A stretch of 6,006 nt of DNA. It comes from Pseudomonadota bacterium (GTDB taxonomy: Bacteria; Pseudomonadota; Gammaproteobacteria; Burkholderiales; Sulfuriferulaceae). Numbering within the stretch: position 1 is the first letter of the stretch; each line of letters begins with the position of its first letter. This document shows positions 1 through 5,228 of the stretch, piece by piece. The stretch is taken from positions 1-6,006 of the forward strand of contig JAJYPZ010000085.1 of assembly GCA_021794855.1 (NCBI GenBank). The letters are read 5' to 3'. The translations under genes and the position numbers were made by a program. The notes beneath the pieces were generated by a model. It searched no databases. It was not told the DNA's origin and saw only the letters and a program-made list of their open reading frames with translations.

Positions 1-897
1 GAAGCGTACGTCCGGCTTGTCGATCCCCATGCCGAAGGCAATGGTGGCGACCATGATGATGCCGTCTTCGCGTAAAAACATATCCTGATGCTGCTGTCGC
101 AGCGTCGCGTCCAGTCCTGCGTGGTACGGGAGTGCATTCAAGCCCTGGTTTTTCAGCCAGACGGCGGTTTCTTCCACTTTGCGGCGCGACAGGCAATATA
201 CGATTCCGGCGTCTTGCGGATGCGCTTCCTGAATAAAGGCCAGCAGCTGTTTGCGCGGATCGTTTTTTTCGACTATGTGATAACGGATATTGGGGCGGTC
301 GAAACTGGAAACGAACTGTCGGGCTTCTTCCAGTTGCAAACGGGCGGTAATTTCGGCCCGCGTCTGCGCATCGGCGGTCGCCGTCAGCGCAATGCGGGGT
401 ACAGCGGGAAAGCGCTCGTGCAATACCGACAATGCAATATATTCGGGACGAAAATCGTGGCCCCACTGCGATACGCAATGCGCTTCGTCTATCGCGAACA
501 AGGCGAGTTCGGTACGGTCGAGCAAAGCCATGAAACGCGGCGTAACCAGTCGTTCCGGTGCGACGTAGAGCAGATCCAGTTCGCCACGCGCAAAGGCCTG
601 TTCAACGGCGTTGGCCTCCGCTGCCGACAAGGCCGAATTCAGATACGACGCCCGCACCCCGGCTTCGCGCAGGGCCATCACCTGGTCGCGCATCAGCGCG
701 ATCAACGGCGAGACGACGACGCCGGTGCCGGATCGCAACAAAGCCGGAATCTGGTAACAGAGCGATTTGCCGCCGCCGGTCGGCATCAGCACCAGTGCAT
801 CGCCGCCAGCCACAACGCGGTCGATAATTTCCGCCTGTCGGCCGCGAAATTCGGCATAGCCGAAAACGCGGTTGAGCATGGATAAAGCTGTCGTCAT
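1..897 (-). CDS. recQ: ATP-dependent DNA helicase RecQ, N-terminal 299 residues (3' end off the left edge)
   Basis: RecQ is a 3'-5' superfamily 2 DNA helicase acting in recombination and replication-fork repair. Translating the minus strand from the ATG at 897 gives an uninterrupted frame to base 1. Motifs appear in RecQ order: motif 0 [10 protein letters not shown] (residues 12-21), Walker A MPTGGGKS (38-45), motif Ia [13 protein letters not shown] (61-73), DEAH box (137-140), the RecQ-specific aromatic loop SQWGHDFRP (143-151), motif III LTATA (171-175), motif IV VYCLSRR (233-239) and motif [14 protein letters not shown] (283-295). RecQ proteins are usually about 600 residues, so about half is present; the zinc-binding, winged-helix and HRDC regions would lie beyond the edge. 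The start is chosen because the N-terminus lines up with typical RecQ proteins. No good Shine-Dalgarno precedes it, so the start is slightly uncertain. It is transcribed divergently from the galactose genes and probably unrelated to them. Confidence 0.97.
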   Translation of the reverse strand, partial: MTTALSMLNRVFGYAEFRGRQAEIIDRVVAGGDALVLMPTGGGKSLCYQIPALLRSGTGVVVSPLIALMRDQVMALREAGVRASYLNSALSAAEANAVEQAFARGELDLLYVAPERLVTPRFMALLDRTELALFAIDEAHCVSQWGHDFRPEYIALSVLHERFPAVPRIALTATADAQTRAEITARLQLEEARQFVSSFDRPNIRYHIVEKNDPRKQLLAFIQEAHPQDAGIVYCLSRRKVEETAVWLKNQGLNALPYHAGLDATLRQQHQDMFLREDGIIMVATIAFGMGIDKPDVRF

Positions 898-954
898 GGT
901 TGGATGCGGCGCGAGTAGAATTTCGTTAGCTTGCGGTGGAGCACATACAGGCAA

Positions 955-983
955 ATTATAGCAAATTTGAGCAGACTTATTAA
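955..983 (-). promoter_or_regulatory. Probable sigma70 promoter of recQ with extended -10
   Basis: Read on the minus strand, 960-955 is TATAAT, an exact consensus -10. It is preceded by TGC (963-961), giving the extended -10 pattern TGnTATAAT. Seventeen bases further upstream, 983-978 reads TTAATA, matching TTGACA at four of six positions. Transcription would begin near 948, giving a leader of about 50 nt before the recQ ATG at 897. This is the best promoter match in the intergenic region. Confidence 0.65.
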
Positions 984-1020
984 GCCGGTAATCGGGCTGC
1001 ACGGCCCTTGCTAAACCGGT
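984..1020. repeat. Nested inverted repeat upstream of the recQ -35
   Basis: The outer arms GCCGGT (984-989) and ACCGGT (1015-1020) can pair over six positions, one of them G-U. The inner arms GGGC (994-997) and GCCC (1004-1007) pair over four. The structure lies just upstream of the predicted recQ -35 and is not followed by a T-run, so it is not an obvious terminator. It could be a protein-binding site or chance. Confidence 0.3.
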
Positions 1021-1024
1021 CGAT

Positions 1025-1035
1025 GATAAATTATC
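1025..1035. promoter_or_regulatory. Short perfect palindrome GATAA-A-TTATC, possible operator
   Basis: Arms GATAA (1025-1029) and TTATC (1031-1035) are perfectly complementary around one central base. The spacer is too short for an RNA hairpin, so a DNA-binding site is the more natural reading. At 11 bases in AT-rich DNA it could arise by chance. Confidence 0.25.
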
Positions 1036-1112
1036 GCAGTAGACAGTCATTCTATTTCAGCAGTCAGATTTTTATCATCCTGGACGTCAGATTACCGGGA
1101 ATCGCTGTTTTT

Positions 1113-1128
1113 TGTACGTAATCGTACA
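1113..1128. promoter_or_regulatory. 16-base inverted repeat TGTACG-TAAT-CGTACA, candidate operator
   Basis: The arms TGTACG (1113-1118) and CGTACA (1123-1128) are perfect complements around TAAT. Size and spacing suit a dimeric helix-turn-helix regulator. The repeat lies about 25 bases upstream of the TCTAAT -10-like element at 1153-1158. That is a plausible position for an activator, or for a repressor overlapping a -35 region. No regulator gene is in the window to name. Confidence 0.4.
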
Positions 1129-1130
1129 GA

Positions 1131-1158
1131 GTGAACCAGGCTTCCATGTAAATCTAAT
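1131..1158 (+). promoter_or_regulatory. Weak candidate promoter of the galactose operon
   Basis: TCTAAT at 1153-1158 matches the -10 consensus at five of six positions. The best -35 at suitable spacing is GTGAAC (1131-1136, 16-base spacer), with three of six matches. A poor -35 next to an upstream dyad (1113-1128) would suit an activator-dependent promoter. This is inference from motif matching only, and the alternative at 1198-1203 is about as good. Confidence 0.25.
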
Positions 1159-1169
1159 ACCCTAAACGG

Positions 1170-1189
1170 TTCAAATCGAGCGATTTCAA
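1170..1189. promoter_or_regulatory. 20-base near-perfect palindrome, candidate operator of the galactose operon
   Basis: TTCAAATCG (1170-1178) and CGATTTCAA (1181-1189) flank the central AG. Eight of nine positions per arm pair; the only mismatch is C1172 against C1187. It ends eight bases before the -10-like TATAAG at 1198-1203, so a bound protein would sit over the spacer or -35 of that promoter. The even symmetry resembles sites of dimeric repressors, but I cannot assign a family. Confidence 0.45.
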
Positions 1190-1197
1190 GGATGGAA

Positions 1198-1203
1198 TAT
1201 AAG
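1198..1203 (+). promoter_or_regulatory. Alternative -10 element TATAAG for the galactose operon
   Basis: TATAAG matches the -10 consensus at five of six positions. No good -35 stands 16-18 bases upstream; TCGAGC at 1176-1181 matches at three of six. The palindrome at 1170-1189 occupies that space. Initiation near 1210 would leave a leader of about 85 nt containing the hairpin at 1222-1254. Confidence 0.25.
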
Positions 1204-1221
1204 TTTGGCCGTTCTTCATGG

Positions 1222-1254
1222 AAATAATCGCGACCGGCTTTTCACCGATTATTT
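1222..1254 (+). repeat. 9-bp perfect stem in the putative 5' leader of the GH2 gene
   Basis: AAATAATCG (1222-1230) pairs perfectly with CGATTATTT (1246-1254) around a 15-base loop. It lies 40 bases before the GH2 start codon. No T-run follows, so it is not a standard intrinsic terminator. If transcribed it could form a leader hairpin affecting stability or ribosome loading; as DNA it could be another protein site. The stem is AT-rich, so stability would be modest. Confidence 0.4.
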
Positions 1255-1294
1255 GTCAGGTAACAGCACGTCAGATGAGAGAAATAAATAAATT

Positions 1295-3052
1295 ATGGCT
1301 GATTTCGAATATCCTCGTCCTCAACTCAGACGCCAGGAATGGACTTCACTGAACGGTAAATGGAAGTTTATTTTCGATAATGAAGAACGTTATCAAAATC
1401 CCTGTGATATAAAAACCTGGACGCACGAAATCATGGTACCGTTTGCGCCGGAATGCAAGGCGAGCGGGATCGGCGATACCGGATTTCACCGAATCTGCTG
1501 GTATCAGCGCGAATTCGATGTCGATCCGAAAGAGCATGTAATCCTGCATTTCGGCGCGGTGGATTATCATGCGCGCGTCTGGGTAAACGATAGGCTGGTT
1601 GCCGAACACGAAGGCGGCCATACGCCATTTAGCGCCGATATCACGCTGGCTTTGAAGGAGCACGGCCCCCAGCAGGTGACGGTATGGGTGGAAGACGATC
1701 CTTTCGATCTGGAAAAACCGCGGGGCAAACAGGACTGGCTGCTTCATCCGCATAGTATCTGGTATCCCCGCACCACCGGAATCTGGCAAACAGTCTGGCT
1801 GGAACGTCTGGGAAGTACGTTTATCGAACGCATACGCTGGACGCCGCACCTCGAACGATGGGAAATCGGCTTCGAAGCGTTTATCGCCGGAAAATTAAAA
1901 CCCGGTATGCGGGTGGCGCTCCGTTTGACCCGCGGCGATCAATTGCTGGTCAAAGATGTGTATGAGGTAATCGGCGGTGAAGTCCATCGCCGGATATCTT
2001 TGTCCGATCCCGGCATCGACGATTATCGCAACGACTTATTATGGTCGCCTGAACGGCCGACGCTGATCGACGCCAGGATCGAGGTATGGGATGGCGATAC
2101 GCTGATCGATGAAGTGCAGTCTTATACGGCATTGCGTTCCGCGCATATCCAGCGCGACCGCCTCATGCTCAACGGACGTCCTTACCAGCTGCGTCTGGTG
2201 CTCGATCAGGGATACTGGCCTGATACCTTCATGACTGCACCGAACGACGACGCATTGCGCCGTGACGTAGAACTGGTAAAACTGATGGGATTCAATGGCG
2301 TACGCAAACACCAGAAAATCGAAACGCCGCGTTTTCTATACTGGGCCGATAAGCTGGGGCTGGTCGTGTGGGAAGAAATGCCCAGCGCTTACCGGTTTAC
2401 CAATAAATCGATCCAGCGCCTGACCAGCGAATGGATGGAAGCGATAGAGCGCGATTATAGTCATCCCTGCATTATCGTCTGGGTTCCGTTCAACGAATCG
2501 TGGGGGGTGCCGGATCTGCCGCAATCTCCCGCGCATCGCGACGCGGTGCAGGCCTTTTATCATCTGACCAAAACATTGGATCCGACCCGTCCGGTGATCG
2601 GTAACGACGGATGGGAAAGCGCCGCGACGGATATTATCGGCATCCATGATTACGACTGTAATCCCGTTACCTTGCGAGAACGCTACGGACCGTTTGTGAA
2701 ACCGGAGGAACTGTTCGACCGGCGTCGTCCCGGCGGCCGTATCCTGACCCTGGACGGCTATCCTCATCGGGGTCAGCCTATCATACTGACGGAATTCGGC
2801 GGCATTGCGCTGATGAATACCGCTGCAGGACCGAACGGCAAAGTATGGGGTTATATGGAAAGCCAGAATGCAGAGGAATTTACCAGGGCCTATGAAGCGC
2901 TGCTCGAAGTCGCCAGTAAAACGGCATTGTTCAGCGGGTTTTGCTACACACAGTTTACCGATACGTTTCAGGAAGCCAACGGTTTGCTGTACGCAGACCG
3001 TACACCCAAAATTCCTCTTGAAGTCATCGCCAAAGCGACGCGGGGACATTGA
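1295..3052 (+). CDS. Cytoplasmic glycoside hydrolase family 2, probable beta-galactosidase
   Basis: This 585-residue protein has GH2 architecture: a sugar-binding jelly-roll (about 15-170, with NGKWKF near 20 and the RTTGIWQTVWLE strand at 159-170), an immunoglobulin-like domain (about 180-280) and a TIM barrel (about 285-580). The acid/base is E401 in FNESWG and the nucleophile is E500 in ILTEFGG. There is no signal peptide, so it acts in the cytoplasm. The length resembles beta-glucuronidase rather than the much longer LacZ. However, the NKKG-type motif that lets glucuronidases recognise the carboxylate is not seen after QFTDTFQEANGL (553-564). With galT and galK downstream, release of galactose from a beta-galactoside is the likely role; the natural substrate is unknown. 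TAA at 1289-1291 is in frame just upstream, making the ATG at 1295 the first possible ATG. A weak GAGAG (1277-1281) stands 13 bases before it. The stop abuts the galT start. Confidence 0.9.
   Translation: MADFEYPRPQLRRQEWTSLNGKWKFIFDNEERYQNPCDIKTWTHEIMVPFAPECKASGIGDTGFHRICWYQREFDVDPKEHVILHFGAVDYHARVWVNDRLVAEHEGGHTPFSADITLALKEHGPQQVTVWVEDDPFDLEKPRGKQDWLLHPHSIWYPRTTGIWQTVWLERLGSTFIERIRWTPHLERWEIGFEAFIAGKLKPGMRVALRLTRGDQLLVKDVYEVIGGEVHRRISLSDPGIDDYRNDLLWSPERPTLIDARIEVWDGDTLIDEVQSYTALRSAHIQRDRLMLNGRPYQLRLVLDQGYWPDTFMTAPNDDALRRDVELVKLMGFNGVRKHQKIETPRFLYWADKLGLVVWEEMPSAYRFTNKSIQRLTSEWMEAIERDYSHPCIIVWVPFNESWGVPDLPQSPAHRDAVQAFYHLTKTLDPTRPVIGNDGWESAATDIIGIHDYDCNPVTLRERYGPFVKPEELFDRRRPGGRILTLDGYPHRGQPIILTEFGGIALMNTAAGPNGKVWGYMESQNAEEFTRAYEALLEVASKTALFSGFCYTQFTDTFQEANGLLYADRTPKIPLEVIAKATRGH
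3042..3046 (+). promoter_or_regulatory. galT ribosome binding site inside the GH2 3' end
   Basis: GGGGA lies six bases before the galT ATG and within the last codons of the GH2 gene. The junction reads TGAATG, so ribosomes ending the GH2 gene can restart at once on galT. Confidence 0.6.
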
Positions 3053-4141
3053 ATGTATCAGCGCGAATTATCCAAGCCCGACGGCCGGATGCTTTGGCTG
3101 TATAGCCGTCGTCCCATCGCCGGCGATCTGATTGCGCCTAGTCCCGGAAGCGAAGCGTTGCATCCTAACCCGCATTTTCGCTGGCATCCTTTTCGCGGCG
3201 AATGGATCGCGTATGCGAGCTATCGGCAAGGACGCACCTTCATGCCGCCGCCGGAATACAACCCTCTGGCGGTGACGACTGACCCCGGCAATCCCACGGA
3301 ATTGCCGGCAGGAGATTATGACATCGCGGTGTTCCAGAATCGCTTTCCGTCGCTGACTCAGTCCGCGCACGATGCGCCCGAATCGGTGGTAGCGACATTG
3401 CCTGCCAGCGGTCAGTGCGAAGTGGTCGTTTTTGCCCAGGATTCCGGCGGAAAACTGGGCGCATTGCCCTTGACCCATATCGAATTGCTGCTGGAAGTCT
3501 GGGGGCAGCGTACGGCCGCGCTCGCCGCCGGGGAAAATATCGCTTACGTGTTGCCGTTCGAAAATCGTGGCGTGGAAGTGGGGGTCACCCTGCATCATCC
3601 GCACGGCCAGATTTATGCCTATCCGTTCGTCCCTCCGGTGCCGAAACAGATGCACAGCCAGGAGATCGCCTATTACCGGCAAACCCGTCAGGCTTTGCTG
3701 GAGCATTACATCGAACTTGAAATTAGCGAAAAAACCCGCCTGATTTATCTGGGGCCGCATGCGGTGGCGTTTATTCCTGCCTGGGCGCGGTATCCCTATG
3801 AAGTCTGGGTGGCGACGCGCAAGGCGGTGAGCGATTTTACCGCGCTCAGCGCCGAACAGCGTAGCGATCTCGCCCGCGCGCTCAAAACGGTGCTCAAAAA
3901 ATTCGATGCGCTATGGGACAAACCGTTTCCTTATCTAATGGCCTGGTATCAGGCCCCGACCGACGGCTGTGCGCATCCGGAAACGCATTTGCATGCGGAG
4001 TTTTACCCGCCTTACCGGACGCGCGACAAACTCAAGTATCTGGCTGGTACGGAGCTGGCGGCGGGGATGTTTGCCAGCGATGCGCTGCCCGAAGCCAAAG
4101 CTCTGGATTTGCAGGCGGTAGAGGTGAATATCGATGACTGA
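3053..4141 (+). CDS. galT: Galactose-1-phosphate uridylyltransferase (GalT), metal-ligand-poor variant
   Basis: GalT exchanges UMP between UDP-glucose and galactose-1-phosphate in the Leloir pathway. The 362-residue product has the HIT-superfamily catalytic motif HPHGQ (182-186, with H184 as the uridylylated nucleophile) after ENRGVEVG. It also has the N-terminal family signature [17 protein letters not shown] (45-61), FQNRFPSL (94-101) and the C-terminal HLHAEFYPP (312-320). Length matches the family (about 350). By hand alignment to E. coli GalT, zinc ligands C52, C55 and H115 become N70, A73 and S131. Of the iron ligands, H281 becomes Y299, H298 becomes E316 and E182 falls near M200. H164 and H296 remain as H182 and H314. 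Metal sites therefore seem largely lost, while catalytic residues are intact. The gene follows the GH2 stop directly and overlaps the next gene by eight bases. Confidence 0.96.
   Translation: MYQRELSKPDGRMLWLYSRRPIAGDLIAPSPGSEALHPNPHFRWHPFRGEWIAYASYRQGRTFMPPPEYNPLAVTTDPGNPTELPAGDYDIAVFQNRFPSLTQSAHDAPESVVATLPASGQCEVVVFAQDSGGKLGALPLTHIELLLEVWGQRTAALAAGENIAYVLPFENRGVEVGVTLHHPHGQIYAYPFVPPVPKQMHSQEIAYYRQTRQALLEHYIELEISEKTRLIYLGPHAVAFIPAWARYPYEVWVATRKAVSDFTALSAEQRSDLARALKTVLKKFDALWDKPFPYLMAWYQAPTDGCAHPETHLHAEFYPPYRTRDKLKYLAGTELAAGMFASDALPEAKALDLQAVEVNIDD
4121..4126 (+). promoter_or_regulatory. Ribosome binding site of the M24-like gene inside galT
   Basis: GAGGTG lies seven bases before the ATG at 4134, within the galT coding sequence. 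It supports the start that overlaps the galT stop (4139-4141) and suggests translational coupling. Confidence 0.65.
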
Positions 4142-5228
4142 AAGGGCGGCGGAAGTAAAATCCAAACTGGCGATGATCCGTCAATCGCTGGAAACCGCCG
4201 ATGCCGGCGCCGTACGTTTACGCGGGACGGACTGGTTTGCCTGGGCGACGGCGGGCGGGTCGAATACCGTATTGCTGGCGCAGGAGGTCGGGATCGCGGA
4301 GGTACTGGTTAGTGCTACGGACGCCTGGATACTTACCGATGAAATCGAAGCGGCACGGTTGCGCCATGAGGAATTGACGCCGGTTATCGATTTGCAGGTA
4401 TTTCCCTGGGAAGATGCCTTGAAACGCGAAAGATTCGTTACGGATAATGCAGCAGGGAAAAGCGTATTGAGCGATCGTCCGCAGGGTGATGAACAGGGTT
4501 TGCCGGCGCAACTGATTGCCCGGAAACGGACGCTGATGCCCAGCGAAATCAAACGTTACCGCAAGGTCGGCCGGCTGGCTGCGGCAGCGATGACGGAAGT
4601 GATGCTGGCGGCTCAGCCGGGCTGGAGCGAATACGAGCTCGCCGGCGCGGGTGCCGAAGCGATGTGGGCACGAGGTTTGCACCCGACGCTGACTCTGGCC
4701 GCCGGGGAACGGCGCGTTCTGGCTTACCGTCATCCGGTGCCGAGCGAAAATACGCTGGACGGTTATGCCATGCTTGTGTTTTGCGCGCGCAAATACGGCT
4801 TGTATGCAAACCTTACCCGTTTTGTTTCGTTTCGCAAGTTATCGCCGGCGCAAACGATGCAACATCGGCAAATTATGGAAATCGAAGCAATCGCTCTGGA
4901 CGCAACGCAGGCGGGCAACAGTCTGGACACGGTTTATGCCGCCCTGGCCGATGCCTATGCGGCGCGCGGCTGGCATGAAGCGATCAAGGCGCATCATCAG
5001 GGCGGCACTACCGGCTACCTGGCGCGGGAAATCGTTGCGACTCCCTCCACTCCGGATCGGATAGCGCCTCCGCAGGCCTACGCCTGGAACCCGAGCGTAC
5101 CGGGCGTTAAAGTGGAAGATACTTTCCTGCTCGGGCATTACGACGAACTGGATAATTTGACTAGCGATGCAGCGTGGCCGAGCGTAAAGGTTCAGGATAG
5201 ATTGCGCCCTTGGCCGATGGAGCGATAA
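4134..5228 (+). CDS. M24/creatinase-fold (Xaa-Pro aminopeptidase-like) protein, probably not a metallopeptidase
   Basis: This 364-residue protein has two-domain M24B architecture: a creatinase-like N-terminal domain (about 1-130) and a pita-bread domain (about 136-340) opened by the typical linker MPSEIKRYRKVGRLAAAAM (135-153). Active M24 enzymes use five metal ligands: Asp, Asp, His, Glu, Glu. By hand alignment the Asp of the DFGA motif is V215 (in LVFCARKYG), the second Asp is N226 (ANLTR), the His is H288 (AHHQGG), the first Glu is N319 (AWNPSV) and the last is E328 (VKVEDT). Only two of five remain. H200 in YRHPVPSEN matches a conserved substrate-side histidine. A dinuclear-metal peptidase therefore seems unlikely. 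Creatinase is a precedent for this fold working without metal, but function here is unknown. Tight coupling to galT (8-base overlap) and galK (1-base overlap) points to a role linked with galactose use. No signal peptide is seen. Confidence 0.85.
   Translation: MTERAAEVKSKLAMIRQSLETADAGAVRLRGTDWFAWATAGGSNTVLLAQEVGIAEVLVSATDAWILTDEIEAARLRHEELTPVIDLQVFPWEDALKRERFVTDNAAGKSVLSDRPQGDEQGLPAQLIARKRTLMPSEIKRYRKVGRLAAAAMTEVMLAAQPGWSEYELAGAGAEAMWARGLHPTLTLAAGERRVLAYRHPVPSENTLDGYAMLVFCARKYGLYANLTRFVSFRKLSPAQTMQHRQIMEIEAIALDATQAGNSLDTVYAALADAYAARGWHEAIKAHHQGGTTGYLAREIVATPSTPDRIAPPQAYAWNPSVPGVKVEDTFLLGHYDELDNLTSDAAWPSVKVQDRLRPWPMER
5219..5222 (+). promoter_or_regulatory. galK ribosome binding site inside the M24-like gene
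   Basis: GGAG lies five bases before the galK ATG at 5228. The preceding stop and the start share one A (TAATG), a typical arrangement for coupled translation. Confidence 0.6.

Larger units (their letters stand above)
898..1294. other. Divergent intergenic region between recQ and the galactose operon
   Basis: These 397 bases hold no convincing gene on either strand. They contain the recQ promoter on the left and, moving right, several inverted repeats: 984-1020 (nested), 1025-1035, 1113-1128, 1170-1189 and 1222-1254. The region is more AT-rich than the flanking genes. No T-tract terminator hairpin is visible, as expected between divergent genes. The concentration of dyad symmetry towards the GH2 gene suggests that control sites for the operon lie here. 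Confidence 0.8.

Noticed and set aside
88..885. Long plus-strand open frame of 265 codons
   Set aside because: It lies entirely antisense to recQ, whose translation shows all helicase motifs. The plus-strand protein has no recognisable domain, so it is a shadow of GC-rich coding DNA.
926..946. Short upstream reading frame on the minus strand (six codons plus stop) before recQ
   Set aside because: Its ATG would be about two bases from the predicted transcription start with no ribosome site, so it is probably chance.
984..1020. Nested stem considered as a rho-independent terminator
   Set aside because: No T-run follows on either strand, and no gene ends here, since the flanking genes diverge.
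2336..3049. Minus-strand open frame of 237 codons opposite the GH2 gene
   Set aside because: It overlaps the GH2 catalytic barrel, including both catalytic glutamates, and its own product resembles no known family.
1295..3052. Annotation of the GH2 gene as beta-glucuronidase (uidA)
   Set aside because: The size fits, but the NKKG-type recognition motif is not seen and the operon is for galactose, so beta-galactosidase is more likely.
3068..3760. Minus-strand open frame of 230 codons opposite galT
   Set aside because: It is antisense to the conserved GalT frame including HPHGQ, with no domain features of its own.
4134..5228. Annotation as an active Xaa-Pro aminopeptidase
   Set aside because: Three of five expected metal ligands are replaced by Val, Asn and Asn in hand alignment, so only the fold is supported.
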